Shown: positions 1 through 10,920 of the stretch, in pieces | Numbering within the stretch: position 1 is the stretch's first letter | Layout of the letters: every line of letters begins with the position of its first letter | Origin: Epiperipatus broadwayi | Taxonomy: Eukaryota > Onychophora > Udeonychophora > Euonychophora > Peripatidae | Reading direction: 5' to 3' | Assembly: GCA_028023455.1 (NCBI GenBank) | Contig: JAQFVV010012508.1 | Span: 2,785,877-2,849,876 of the forward strand | DNA length: 64,000 nucleotides | Translations under genes and position numbers: made by a program | Notes under the pieces: generated by a model | What the model saw: the letters and a program-made list of their open reading frames with translations, nothing else | Databases searched by the model: none | Told to the model about the DNA's origin: nothing

Positions 1-182
1 AGGAAGAGGGAGAGAGAAGATTAAATTATTTATAAGTGCATGTTTGAATGTGTGCACGAAAGTCTAAATTTCAACTATCAATTTAATAAATAAAAATGTA
101 ATAGTATTCTTAAATGCCCCCTTTTTTTTTTAAATAGGCAAGATTGTAAAAATAATTTAGTTTACTTCTCCAATAATCGCAA
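1..182. other. AT-rich sequence, nothing recognised
   Basis: A short AT-rich stretch with a T-run near 121-132. No reading frame, RNA gene or repeat that I recognise. Confidence 0.5.
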
Positions 183-318
183 TAGTATATACAAGCGCTT
201 TAAAACGCTGGTAGAAGAAGCTGTTAATAGCAAACAATCAAAATGAGTTAATCCAGGCTAAGCGCTTTTACTATTAAGAGCTTCATCAACCAGCGTTTTA
301 AAGTGCTTGTATATACTA
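183..318. mobile_element. short palindromic MITE, TA-type ends
   Basis: The ends are inverted repeats of about 48 bp: TAGTATATACAAGCGCTTTA at 183 returns as its near-perfect complement ending at 318. The arms differ at only a few positions, leaving a centre of about 40 bp. The TA at both edges fits a Tc1/mariner-type target, but whether TA is duplicated target or part of the arm cannot be decided. Noncoding, so it would depend on a transposase from elsewhere. A similar GCTAAGCGCTTTT stretch recurs near 2778. Confidence 0.7.
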
Positions 319-883
319 TAGGCAAGATTATAAGTTACTTTTGAAAATCTTTCTTCTAAATAAATAGTTTTCATTTTAATTAAATAAGACTATTTTTGTA
401 ATTTTAAGTTCTAAATCCAAAAAAAGACTTAAAAGAATGTATTCATCTTCATTATCAAGTTTGTTTAATTAAATGTCTTTTACTTAAAACAAGATTAATT
501 AACTGATTACGTTTAATGAAGATTAGAATCTGGAAGTGTTACATTTTCATTTACCATTGTCAAACTCCCTCCACTCACAACTTCGACGCCATCCATTTCA
601 GATAAATAAACTAATGATTATTACTAATCATTTTCGAAACTAGAGATTATCTCTACCACAGATATAAACTTTAAACCTCAGTTAAAGATTAACATATCTG
701 CTTTTTTTAAATTTATACACACGGAGTTATCTAAAGTGGTTCCGATTTCCCATTTAAGATAATAATAAAAAAAGGAGAAATGTAAAATATATTGTTTTAT
801 ATTTTGAACTTGGTTAATTAACAAGATGATTTTTGTCTTTTAATGTTTATGAAAACTTTTGTTCGATTAATGTATAATTAACA
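319..883. other. AT-rich intergenic, nothing recognised
   Basis: Low-complexity AT-rich sequence without a sustained reading frame or a repeat matching another part of the window. Confidence 0.5.
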
Positions 884-1022
884 CAGAGGCAAATTCTCCT
901 TACAGTAGTGCCAGCCAGTGCAAGCCAGAGTAACCAATGGATGAGACGGCATTAAATAGGGATTTTATGCACAAACTTTCTTTCATCCGTTGAATACTCT
1001 GGCTTGCACAGGATGGCACTAA
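884..1022. mobile_element. family A (hammerhead family), short palindromic copy
   Basis: It opens with the family A terminus (AGGCAAATTCTCC, then a CAGTAGTGCC block), runs through the 'gtaaccaatggatg' block, and returns as an inverted copy ending in GGCTTGCACAGGATGGCACT. The ribozyme segment and most of the unit are deleted, leaving only the outer part of each arm. It abuts a LINE fragment on the right. No TSD seen. Confidence 0.7.
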
Positions 1023-1044
1023 GAAAAGAAAGAGTCTGATAAAG

Positions 1045-2060
1045 AAATTAGTAGTGTTTTCATATGATAAATATGATGTAGCAAAAATTGAATGGAAGGG
1101 GATGGCAGTAGCAGAGTTACCTTATGGTAAAGATGCATTATGTGTTAGTAAAGGGGTGTTAGAAGAAAAAGTACAAAGAGAAGTAGGGAAATATGCATTC
1201 GATGCAGACGTGTGGATGGCAAAGAAGGCAATTTAAAGAGAAATAGGATGGTCAAGTTTTCATATGAGAGATGCAAAAAGCAAAATGAAAATGTTCAGTA
1301 GATTGTAATTTATGATAATAAGAGAATAGCCAAAATAGTATTTAATTGGCTTATGAGTAAAGGATAGGCAACAAGAAGGTTGAGAAAGGTGTGCAAAAGA
1401 TTTGGATAAGGACTCTATGTTAGTATACTTATACAAAAGGTGGGATGATTTTGTTAGGAGAATTCTTGCATGTTGTAGTGGCAAGAAATATGATAGAAGA
1501 ATAGATGCATTAATAAAGAATAATGAGTTGGAGAAGTACTATGGAGAGTAAATATATGTAGAAGTAAACAGGATATTGGGTGTGGGTTAATTTATGATAA
1601 TAGCAAGGAATGTAGTTTACTATTTATGGCTTGATCAGGCCCATTAGCAACAAGGGAATATACACATAAATGGAGAAATATGGATGATTTGATCTGCAAG
1701 TTATGCAAGGAAGGCATAGAAAATATTAGGCATCTAATAATTAAATGTAAATGCCTGAAAGCAGAAAGGGTACAAATAATGATGTTGTGGAAGAATAAAT
1801 ATAAACAAAGTTATTATACAGAAAGTGGGTTTTTGGTTTTTATGCTGGGTTTGGGAAAATACAAGGGGGATTTAGATATAAAGGCTATGGAGTTGACAAA
1901 GATTGTGTTGTGGAAATGGGATGGAGCAGGATAGAAAAGAATATGGGAAAACTTAGAGCAGGTAATGGAAAGGGAAGGTAAAGTGATTAATAGGGTTTCT
2001 CTGGACACAATGACTGAGATATTCATGATGCCATATAAGAAGTTACAATACATCACATCA
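1045..2060 (+). pseudogene. LINE family K, 3' coding end with zinc knuckle (relic)
   Basis: Broken reading frames matching two other places in the window (48.4-49.0 kb + and 61.9-62.3 kb -), so this is an interspersed LINE 3' region. Near 1680-1934 it encodes CKLCKEGIENIRHL followed by a Cys, a C-x2-C-x8-H-x4-C knuckle of the type found at the C-terminus of many APE-type LINE ORF2 proteins. A further conserved block reads ELTKIVLWKWDGAG. Stops and frameshifts interrupt it, and no RT domain lies upstream, so the copy is 5'-truncated. The clade (Jockey/I/CR1-like) cannot be told from this segment. Confidence 0.65.
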
Positions 2061-2066
2061 TATCAC

Positions 2067-2128
2067 ATCTGTTACAACAGTTTGTGTAAGCATAGGGAAT
2101 GATGATCATGTGATGTTTAGTGGTTTAA
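2067..2128. mobile_element. family A terminal fragment
   Basis: Only the outermost end of a family A unit: ACAGTTTGTGTAAGCATA and GATCATGTGATGTTTAGTGG, the complement of the left end of the copy at 25.9 kb. It follows directly on the LINE K 3' end. No partner end or TSD identified. Confidence 0.65.
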
Positions 2129-3299
2129 TCTATAGTTGTGTGTTGATCTGAAGTTTAATTTATAAAATTATTTTTCTTAGACTTTCTCTACAACAGAGTT
2201 AGCTATAAGAAAAGAAACTGTAAAGAAGAAATCTGATTCCACGCTTGAATCAAAGCATTGTGAATTCGTTAAGTTGTGGAAAACCCAGATGGTCAACTGA
2301 AATATTAGATGACTAAAACAGAAATCATAAATGAATAATAAAAAAAAAATGCCTTGGATTTTCTTTGATTGTCTGCTCACAGCCCTGAAAGATATACTGC
2401 TTATTACTTCATATTCTTAGGTACAATTCAATGTTTGTTCAACATTCGCATAAAAATGCTTGACAAAGTTCCTGGAAAACTTAATGAAATTGCAAATTTT
2501 TTATTAGATGGTACTGTGCACAAAACAAACCTGAAAAGATGGTTGATAAGACTTAAATTACCTTCCATTTCAGAGAAATTCTACATTACTGTTTAAAAAT
2601 CACTGAAAATTTATGCATAACTAGAAGCTGTAACACAAATTCATAACAGACTTATTTTATAAAAAGTCTGATAAGTAATACTATAACTTACATTATATAA
2701 CTACAGTATATAGTACTAATAATTCTGCCCTAACACGCTTGTCAGAGAAGTTTAATTTTGTTCATAAGTTTATATACGCTAAGCGCTTTTGAAGTTCTTA
2801 GACTTCATATTTATAGCTGAATGCAGTCAGTAATAACGAGGAGTATTCTAATTTATGCAAATTAGTTTGCTGTTCATTTTGCGATAGGTCATGGTGTTTT
2901 CTTTGTTTTGATTAATTTGTCCATCTTTTTGAAATGGTGAAACAGACGACCTTTCTATTTATAGAATTAGTATTGTTAGTTATGAAGTAGGCGTCTTCAA
3001 TTAATATTGTGAGTGTAATTTTCATAACTTTTCTCTCCTTACTAGATTAATTTTGTTGAAAATATTCATTTTTACTTTACAATAATCTATTGTTCAAGAA
3101 TCACAACACATCTCAAATATAGGAAAACATAACAGGAATAAGAGATTAACTCAAAAGCTGTTTGCATTATTTTGCGGTCATAAGAAAATAATCACGGCTT
3201 AATAAAAATTAGTCATGTATAAACATTTGAAACGTTTTAATGATTTTTTAATATAAATTTTGCTGTTTTAATACTTAATGTAAATAATCAAAAAACTTC
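2129..3299. other. AT-rich intergenic, nothing recognised
   Basis: No convincing coding region. Small open frames exist but have no domain or repeat support. Confidence 0.5.
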
Positions 3300-3800
3300 T
3301 ACTAATGCCCTGTCAGACTCTAATTCTAAAGAGAAGATATCTTCTGGTTTGGATCAAGAGTTTACTCATATTTAATATTTCTAATTGAAAATCATAGTAT
3401 AGCGCATGTGGGAAGGAAACCGTCTCTCTAGAATTACGGCTTGACACTGTGCTAGTAAACATTTCTTGATTATTAACATTAAGTATAAGATCTTCTGATA
3501 TTAACACTAGTAAATTTCAATATTTCGCAAATGTTAATAGGATATAAAAAAGAAATATAAGTATGGTGAATAATTTAATATATTTGTGCTCTCTTTTTAA
3601 GATCTTGAGATTTGCCTATATAATTGCATTTAGGTACGAAGATAAGACAGCCATTCTTATCTTTTCAAAGTCTTTATCTTGTGACTTGGATTGAGAGTTT
3701 ACTCACACTTAATATTTCTAAAAAATATTATAGTAAGGTGAATGTGTGAAAGATTGATTATTTTCTTTTTAGAATTATGTTTTAATACTATATTTGTTTA
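3300..3800. repeat. two diverged family E fragments
   Basis: The segments near 3310-3510 and 3600-3790 resemble each other (AGAGTTTACTCA, then TTAATATTTCTAA). The second shares the 'gataagacagccattcttatctt...tctttatcttgtg' theme with the larger foldback at 13.3-14.2 kb. Probably degenerate pieces of that noncoding family. Confidence 0.4.
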
Positions 3801-4060
3801 AAGATGAAATAAGATATTTAATTTATATGTTAGATTTACAAATCTTAAGGTGTGATTTTAAAATGTTATGTGGTATTATTTTGAGATATGGTACAATATA
3901 TATATATATGAATGAGTTTTACATTATATCTAAAGAGATATAAACAAATTTAATGAAAGAAGATCACAACATTAAATAAATTCATCTGATAAAGAATAAA
4001 TCAGGTGACAAATGATAAAATAAAAGATTCTTAAAAAAAAAAAAAATTTCTTAATCATTG
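3801..4060. other. AT-rich spacer
   Basis: Contains a short TA microsatellite and an A-run (about 4035-4047). Nothing else recognised. Confidence 0.5.
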
Positions 4061-4535
4061 AAATATCCAACATACAGGCCATATATTATATACTTGTACA
4101 ATCGATGTAATGTATAGGATTCCTTTAGCTCAGACTTTCACACAACCATCACCTCTTCACACTATCTCATACCACTGATACACTTGACCACATATATGTC
4201 CAAAAAATAAATAATCACCAATAAACGTGCTTCGTGCTAAACTCGCACTCGTCAGATAGCCCAGATTATCATCTCTACACATATATACAGTAAATGCTCA
4301 GATTTATATTAAGATAACCAATCTTCATATTTCAATAGACAGGCTTCAATCCACTCCACCATCCAATTCTTCAGCCGTTCATCCTATTGAAAATCTGATA
4401 GAATGCTCAGAGCCCACATTGATGCCGACATTCTCGTCACACCCAGGTTGACCACAAGTCACTATGACCCATCATGTACAGGACATAATCCATTTAAGTA
4501 CATATACGAGCACTGGGCAGATATTGAAGTTACTA
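4061..4535 (-). mobile_element. SINE family B (tRNA-derived), full-length-like
   Basis: Member of a family with six copies here (4.1, 4.5, 21.9, 25.2, 34.6 and 51.5 kb). On the minus strand the best-preserved copies show a promoter-like region with GAGTTCGAATCC or GAGTTCAAACC, a good match to the tRNA internal B box, so RNA polymerase III transcription of the ancestor is likely. In this copy the B-box region has decayed (CTGAGCTAAAGG). The body has the recurrent block 'gtggtcaagtgtatcagtgg' and ends in AT-rich repeats. Noncoding. Confidence 0.6.
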
Positions 4536-4720
4536 TTTAATATCCAACATACAAGCTATATATATACCTGTACAATCAATGGAATATATAGGGTTCCTTG
4601 AGCTCAGACTCTCCACACTATCTCATACCACTGATACACTTGACCACATACTTCTCTAAAAGATATGTATTTTGTGCTAAACCAGCACTCGTCTGTTGGT
4701 CCAGATTATCACTGAAAGAA
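4536..4720 (-). mobile_element. SINE family B, truncated second copy
   Basis: Starts with the same ATATCCAACATACA block as the preceding copy and repeats its first part ('ccactgatacacttgaccacata', 'gtccagattatcactg') before breaking off. Either a tandem partial duplication or a separate 5'-truncated insertion. Confidence 0.55.
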
Positions 4721-4928
4721 ATTTTCTTTAACATTAATAATGCATATATAAGTATACACGCAGGAACATTTGTACAGAAAGATTTGATTCACTAATTACA
4801 TGTCTTTAAAATTGAATTTTATGAGTTATTAATTCTTGAAATTATAGATATATTTAAAATATATGGGAAAAGGATTTTTTAAAATGTGGTTGAATTGTGC
4901 CTAGTGTTGATAATGGAATGGTTTAAGG

Positions 4929-5112
4929 CAGTAGCTCTCAACCCTCCTAATGCCGCAACCCTTTAATACAATTCCTTATGTTGTGGTGAGCCTCAACCTG
5001 TAATTTTGCTATGGTTATGAATCGAAAATATATTTTCCAATGGTTAAACGACCTTTGTAAAAGGGTTGTTCGACCCTCAAAGGGGTCAGGACCCACAGGT
5101 TGAGAACCACTG
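4929..5112. mobile_element. SPIN-like hAT MITE (184 bp)
   Basis: The left end reads CAGTAGCTCTCAACCCTCCT and then 'aatgccgcaaccctttaata'. The right end reads CGACCCTCAAAGGGGTCAGG and then 'acccacaggttgagaaccactg'. These are the termini of SPIN ('Space Invaders') hAT transposons as I know them, a family described as horizontally transferred among vertebrates and a few invertebrates. Flanking 8-bp direct repeats GTTTAAGG / GTTTAAGA (4921-4928 and 5113-5120, one mismatch) fit the hAT 8-bp TSD. Internally deleted and noncoding. Confidence 0.85.
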
Positions 5113-5120
5113 GTTTAAGA

Positions 5121-6040
5121 GATAAAATGCAGTTATATATATGTTTAAGTTATAGAATAATATTGATTATAATGTAATCATTTATCACTTGAAATTTCTG
5201 GAAATATTTATTGATAGCCAGATTATTTCATGAGTTCAGGAAATAATTAATTTACTATGAATTTTATATTTTTAGCATGAATAGTTAATGTTCCCTGAAC
5301 CATGAATCATAGGGTGAAATTTGAGATAATGAATTTATGAGTATTGCTGTATTTGGATAATAATTGGTTAGTATTTTGCTTATGCAGTTAATGTAATATT
5401 ATATGTGATTGAAAACATAATTTATAAGATGAAACATTATATATCACAGCATGAGAATTAAATGAAAATCAAGATTTTTTGTGTATTTTTATGGTTATTT
5501 AAATTTGGCCACATAATATGGACAATATACGGTTCAAGATGATGATCTTAAAGTTTTAATTATTATTATTAAGGAGATTTAAAACCACAAAGTATAATAT
5601 TAGTTCATTATTAAGATTTTAGAAAGTATTAAAAAAATTCATTTCCAAAACAATTTACAGGTGTATACATATATATATATTAAGTTTTAAAGGAGTGTGA
5701 GATGTGCTTACAATATACTGCCAGTGCTGTGTTAGGGTGAAGAAAATAAGTATTCGTAATTGGTTAATTACTTATGAGTTTATACTTGGCAATAGAATGT
5801 TTAAATAACATTAATCATACGATAATGAGACCTTGAAAGCGAATAGTTAATCAGAAAAAAACAATACATACAGCCTGAAACATCAACCTCATTTTAAATT
5901 TGTCGTAAATAACTAATACACTCTGTGAATTCAAACTCTTTGTTAATAAAATGGTGTAAGACCCAAGTGACACAGGGAATGTATTAAAGCATTAACATAT
6001 GGTAAAACTGTAAATAACTTGTATATAATAATAATCATAT
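5121..6040. other. AT-rich intergenic, nothing recognised
   Basis: Short TA-rich runs (for example near 5669-5680). No coding or repeat feature that I can support. Confidence 0.5.
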
Positions 6041-6042
6041 GA

Positions 6043-6257
6043 TATTAATATCATCTATATACTTTATTACTTTATACAATGCTTTTTTACAATCTACAAT
6101 CCACTATGACAGTTTTGATATTTATGTTTAGGTATTTGTATTGGGTTTGTTATAGTTCTGAAGAAGACTGCTGGGACAGTCAAAATTGTCATTGTGGTTA
6201 GTAGATTGTATATAAGCATTGTATAAAATAATAAAGAATATAGATGATATTAATATT
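6043..6257. mobile_element. foldback MITE, family G
   Basis: Inverted repeats of about 75 bp: ATATTAATATCATCTATATA at the left is mirrored at the right end, and both arms include 'tttatacaatgct' and 'acaatctac'. The centre holds CTGAAGAAGACTGC, then GGGACAGTCAAAATTGTC. A nearly identical centre occurs in the foldback at 11.67-11.95 kb, so the two are related although their arms differ. The centre superficially resembles a hammerhead core but lacks the conserved G of GAAA and a stem I. Noncoding. Confidence 0.6.
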
Positions 6258-6670
6258 ATATGGATTTGCAATGCAATAAGAAAGATAAAGATATAATAAC
6301 AATGTTATACACTTGCCAAACTACTATTAACCTGTGTGATGTAATTGTAGCCAGCTTCGTTTAAGTTGTGATCATCACAAAATATATAAAATCAGTAAAT
6401 AAATAAAAGTAATAAATGGTGACAATAAAATAATGTTTTAAAAAATGGTATATAAATGTATACAGCCGATAAATTATTCTAACATTATATTCCTACCTTT
6501 ACATCATACTATTTCTTATTTAACAGTTATAAAATAACTTGAATATTCTTGCATTCGTTTAGAAATATATTTTCAAGTTTTTGGTACATATCCCAATTCC
6601 ACAATATCATAACCATCCCAAGTGTAAAAAATCAGATCAACTTCTCTCGGAAATTTAGCCTCAATGACAA
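6258..6670. other. AT-rich spacer, nothing recognised
   Basis: No feature supported. Confidence 0.5.
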
Positions 6671-6682
6671 TTATATTTATTA

Positions 6683-6962
6683 AACAAGGCAAAACTCTCC
6701 ATACAGTAGTGCCACCATGTGACAAACAGAGTAATCAATAAATGTCAGAAGGCTTGTGCATAAAATCCCTATCTAGTGCCTACTCATCCAATATCCCCAG
6801 ACTAGTTTCTGGCTTGTGGCCTTCGTCAATGAGGAACCATGGATCTGAGACCTTCTGGCATTCATTGATTACTCTGGTTGGCACAGGGGGCACTACTGTA
6901 TGGAGAGTTTTGCCTTGTTTAATAACAATTATGTGCTAGTATGAGATAGTGATCAGGTGATT
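6683..6962. mobile_element. family A, palindromic copy with TSD
   Basis: Starts AACAAGGCAAAACTCTCC and ends in the complementary inverted arm (GAGAGTTTTGCCTTGTTT) plus the family tail 'gtgatcaggtgatt'. Flanked by TTATATTTATTA / TTATATGTATTA (6671-6682 and 6963-6974), an imperfect 12-bp TSD. A minus-strand ribozyme segment is present (6.79-6.85 kb), but the first base of the CUGANGA box is mutated (reads TTGACGA), so it is probably inactive. Confidence 0.85.
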
Positions 6963-6974
6963 TTATATGTATTA

Positions 6975-7584
6975 AATTGTAATTTTTTTTTTTTAAAGCA
7001 CTCATTTTGATAATTCCAGCATGGTAATGAGATTAAATTTGGTTAGCTTAGATATGCTTTTGCATTGGGTTTTCTTTCAAATAATAATAATAAAAAGTGT
7101 TAGTGGAATGCGTACCTTATTCATCATCAATTAAACAAAGGAAAACTAATTTGCAAATTTCAGATTTTTGTAAAAAATCAAAACAAATATTTACCAATCA
7201 AACCATCAACAATTACAAAACAAAATATTCAATAAGTACAATCAAGACAAGCATTCTGTAAAAATAAATAAATAGATTACAAAACCTATTGTAGATTATA
7301 AGCAAAGAAGTACATAATGCAATCCACAAAAAAGGTATTTGATGACAGTTAATTCATAGAAAATTAAGTCTGAAAATGTATCCATGAATGACGAAAATGA
7401 AAAAATAAGGCCACCTTAATAATTCATAAGTGAAATCAATATAGCAGTACAAAATCTCACATTAAATTCATGTGATACAACTTTATTCTTCCATATCTGT
7501 AATTAGCTGAATATATAGTTAGATATTTTCTTGATTTTTTTATGTATTAATATTTTCCCCTTTAATTGAGAGCCATACTGTCAA
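6975..7584. other. AT-rich intergenic, nothing recognised
   Basis: No feature supported. Confidence 0.5.
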
Positions 7585-7870
7585 AAACACAATACATGGA
7601 TAAGAAAACAAACAGATGTTACTGATATTGTTGAAAGAATTAAAAGACTGAAGTAGAGTTGGGCAGGGCATATTGCTAAAAGAGATGATAATAGATGGAC
7701 AATTAAAGACTTATAATGGATTCCAAAGACCCAGAAAATGATCACATGTGAGATAGATGGAAGAAATTGTGCAGGGGTGATGTGGAGAAGAGAGGTTAGA
7801 GATCGGAGATGGATTGAACTCGGAGAGACTTTCATCCTGCAGTGGATTGATGATTGTTTCAAATGCAACT
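7585..7870 (+). pseudogene. RTE-like LINE, 3' terminal fragment
   Basis: About 285 bp that follow the C-terminal coding end of the LINE at 57.3-60.6 kb: 'aacaaacagatgttactgat', 'gggcatattgctaaaagaga', 'ctgcagtggattgatgattg'. In the intact element this encodes the region with GHIARRDDNRWT and VRWMDEIRKCAG. Several stops and substitutions mark an old 5'-truncated copy. The (TGA)n tail is lost. Confidence 0.8.
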
Positions 7871-8197
7871 TACTGAGTAAAAAAAACCCACTGACTTTAT
7901 TCATTATTCAATTAATATAGATCAGTAACTGCCTTAACAGGATTAGTTCATTTTCTGCAATTACAGTATACCTTATAAGGTTAAAAAAAATTATAGTGAA
8001 TTGTTGATTTATTGTATTTCATTGGGAAGGAGAACAAAAGTGTTATATATGGAAAAATCATGATAGTGGGTGAACATTAAAATTTATAGATAAGGACAAT
8101 TTAATATTACTATTCACCGAAACACATATATGAAATAGATTTCAATACAGTGCCATCTTACAAGTAAGCCTCCTATAAGACCTTTTTATTACAACCA
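7871..8197. other. AT-rich spacer
   Basis: Nothing recognised. Confidence 0.5.
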
Positions 8198-8211
8198 AAC
8201 TGCTTAACATT

Positions 8212-8804
8212 AAAACAGGCAAAACTCTCTATACATATTGTCACTCAGTGCAAGCCAGAGTAATCAATGGATGCCAGAAGGCTTGTGCATAAAATCCCCA
8301 TCTAATGCCTACTCATCCAATATCCCCAGACTAGTTTCTGGCTTGTTGCCTTCATCAGTGAGGAGCCTTAGATCTGAGAGCACTGCACCTAGATCTTAGG
8401 ATCTAATGCAAACCTCCAGCAGCCACCTTTTATCTCTACTTAACTGCAAAACTATGAGACAAATTGAAAACACCATATATTTTCAATCCAAGCTCATTAG
8501 CTTGTATAGTCATATAGGTCTGAACTCAGTTCAGTACTCATACATTTTGGTGTGTTTGGTTCTTTAATAACCACAACCACCACTATCCTATTAGTCAGGA
8601 TTGGTTTTAAGTCAATAAGCATCACATGGTCACCATTTCCTATGCTTGCTCATAACTGTTATTAAAACAGGCAAAACTCTCTATACATATTGCCACTCAG
8701 TGCATTACTCTGGCTTGCACTGAGTGGCAATACGTATAGAGTTTTGCCTGTTTTAATAACAGTTATGAGCAAGCATAGTAAATGATGATCATGTGATGTT
8801 TATT
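8212..8804 (-). mobile_element. family A, complete-looking copy with 14-bp TSD
   Basis: Perfect flanking repeats AACTGCTTAACATT (8198-8211 and 8805-8818) delimit this 593-bp insertion. It contains one full minus-strand unit: terminus AAAACAGGCAAAACTC, ribozyme segment, CCTAGATCTTAGG block, a region with AACTCAGTTCAG, and the tail with ATCACATGGTCACC. The terminus then restarts and folds back as an inverted copy of its last part (8.70-8.80 kb). Restart plus inversion resembles the pseudo-LTR arrangements of Penelope-like elements. Noncoding. Confidence 0.88.
8312..8378 (-). ncRNA. type I hammerhead ribozyme candidate
   Basis: On the minus strand: CTGATGA, stem II GGC/GCC with loop AACAA, GAAAC, short stem III (AC-TA-GT) and cleavage triplet GTC. 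Predicted cut between 8329 and 8328. Stem I pairs TGGGGA with TCCTCA, followed by an internal loop and a second helix. All conserved catalytic positions are present. The first pair of stem II is an unusual A-A opposition, shared with all copies. Confidence 0.75.
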
Positions 8805-8818
8805 AACTGCTTAACATT

Positions 8819-9424
8819 TGAGTGCCACTTTCTTTTCAGAACATTACTCTGTTTTTAATATCTATTGGTATCTTTGGCAATTTCTCAAACTTGATAATTT
8901 TTTATGTATTATGTACTATATACATAATATTTTTTTTGTTAATTAATTATGACATTTATGTGTATAAAAAATATGACACATTATTAAATACTTCCTTTAT
9001 TGTGTTATGTCTTTATGATTTAATAAATATTGTAACTATAAAAACTTATTTTTACATTTACAACATTATAAGTACAGTATACATAAATGTAAAAATTGTG
9101 TCAAACTGAAATGGAATAATTCAATTAGCTATATAAGGGGGGTGGGGTTTATTAGCGAAACGTCTCTATATTTAGTTTCAACTGCAAATTAATTTTTATT
9201 TCTTTATGCTACCATTTAAAAACTAAATGGAAAGAGCTTAATATTATTATGAAAAAAGAACGAAAATATATATTTTTTTAAAACATTAACTTAATTAAAA
9301 ATTGTTAATTTCAGAGAACTTATAATTTAATTATTATTAAAAATAAGATGATTCAGCTCATTTAAGTTCTTTCAATATTTAAAAGACAGTGAAGACTTTA
9401 TAAAAAAACATTTTCAACATGGTA
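8819..9424. other. AT-rich intergenic
   Basis: A 95-codon open frame (8822-9109, +) encodes a very hydrophobic I/F/Y-rich peptide. This is what AT-rich DNA yields by chance, and I see no family support for it. Confidence 0.5.
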
Positions 9425-9438
9425 AAGCTCTATAAATA

Positions 9439-9494
9439 GTCAAGCGTTGATGGCCTAGTGGTTAGCATAGCTGCCTTGACATATGAAAAAAAAG
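9439..9494 (+). mobile_element. retroposed tRNA-half / truncated tRNA SINE with A-tail
   Basis: A 56-bp insertion with 14-bp TSDs AAGCTCTATAAATA (9425-9438 and 9495-9508). The body holds TGGCCTAGTGGTTAGCAT, a clear tRNA A-box/D-arm sequence, continues to about the anticodon region (CTGCCTTGACATATG) and ends in an A-rich tail. Only the 5' half of a tRNA-like molecule is present, with no B box. Confidence 0.75.
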
Positions 9495-9508
9495 AAGCTC
9501 TATAAATA

Positions 9509-10309
9509 AGATCATTCAAAGAAGATATCTTTTAATACATCACAACAATAAATGCTTGTAAATATTTCCCCACATAAATCAATTATACAATAAGTTACAG
9601 CGGGCGGGGGGGGGGGATTGATTAACTTCGTTTATTACTTTTAAATTTGATGATAATTATATGAATTAAAAAAAAAAAAGAAGCAAGAATACAATTTTCT
9701 TTTGAATAAAATGGGGGGGGGGGGAAGTGATAAATAAGTTTTTTTAATTCATAATTTTTGTTTTTACATAACTTTTTTAATAACAACATAATTTACAGGC
9801 CCAGTTTTAACCTGCGACATGTCCTGTTTACTAATATAGTTAATAATTAAATGAAAGAGAAAAATCAAATATTACATTCATGGATATTAATTTACTGCCT
9901 AAACACATAAAATGTATTATTAATTAATTGTATAACAAAATGAAATTTATATTTAAATATATAAGGAACTGGTGTTTAAATTTACTTATAATTTTAGTAA
10001 TATTGTTTAAAAATAATTTTATAATTTTTCTATTTATTATTTTTAAAGTATATTTTTATTACACTAACAATACATTTCTGCTTACGTAAATACTATTGTT
10101 ATTATAAAATTTACTTATTTATTTTGTTGTTGTACAATTTATATTTCAAAACTTTTTTTGATTAGTTAATAAAAATAATACCAATACCTTATCAAAAAAA
10201 TTAAAAATAATATATAATTCTGCCTTTCCTCTCCCTTTCCACTCTTCTTCCCCTTTATTTTCACCTTTCACTTTCATATTCATAATATTTAATTCAAATC
10301 CTTTCTAAT
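9509..10309. other. AT-rich intergenic with G-runs
   Basis: Two long G homopolymers (about 9606-9616 and 9713-9724) in otherwise AT-rich DNA. No coding or repeat feature. Confidence 0.5.
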
Positions 10310-10421
10310 TATATTCCTAATAAACAGAGCAAAACTCTCCATACAGTATTGCCACCTGTGCTAAACAGAGTAATCAATGGATGCCAGAAGGCTTGTGCAT
10401 AAAATCCCTATCTAATGCCTA

Positions 10422-10488
10422 CTCATCCAATATCCCCAGACTAGTTTCTGGCTTATGGCCTTCGTCAGTGAGGAGCTTTGGATCTGAG
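10422..10488 (-). ncRNA. type I hammerhead ribozyme candidate (inverted unit)
   Basis: Minus-strand CTGACGA, stem II GGC/GCC with loop CATAA, GAAAC, ACTAGT stem III and GTC. Predicted cut between 10439 and 10438. Stem I TGGGGA/TCCTCA and the outer helix TTGGAT/ATCCAA are both complete. It lies opposite in orientation to the two downstream ribozymes of the same insertion. Confidence 0.78.
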
Positions 10489-10920
10489 CGCACTGCATCT
10501 AGATCTTAGGATCTAATGCAACCCTCTAGCAAACACCTTTTATCTCTACTTAACTACAAAACTATGAGAATGAAATTGAAAACACAAAAAATATTTTCAA
10601 TCTAAGCTGTATGGAGAGTTTTGCTCTGTTTATCAACAATTAATGTGCTAGTATAGGAAATGTGATTATGTGATGCTTAATGGTTTAACACCAATCCTGC
10701 CTAATAGGATAGTGGTGGCTATGGTTGTAAAAGAGCCAAAGACACCAAAATGTATGGGTGCTGAACTGAGTTCAGACCCATATGACTATATAAGCTATTG
10801 AGCTTAGATTGAAAATATTTTTTGTGTTTTCAATTTCATTCTCATAGTTTTGTAGTTAAGTAGAGATAAAAGGTGGTTGCTAGAGGGTTGCATTAGATCC
10901 TAAGATCTAGATGCAGTTCT

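Noticed and set aside
6742-6939. Open frame within family A (also 25926-26132, 39077-39301, 54269-54547 and others) suggesting a conserved small protein
   Set aside because: The frames run through the ribozyme segment and the terminal repeat, occur in different frames and both strands, and change with every indel. They reflect repeat identity, not coding.
8822-9109. 95-codon open frame, hydrophobic, could be a small membrane protein
   Set aside because: Composition (I, F, Y, L, N) is what AT-rich DNA gives by chance, and there is no start context, homology or splice evidence.
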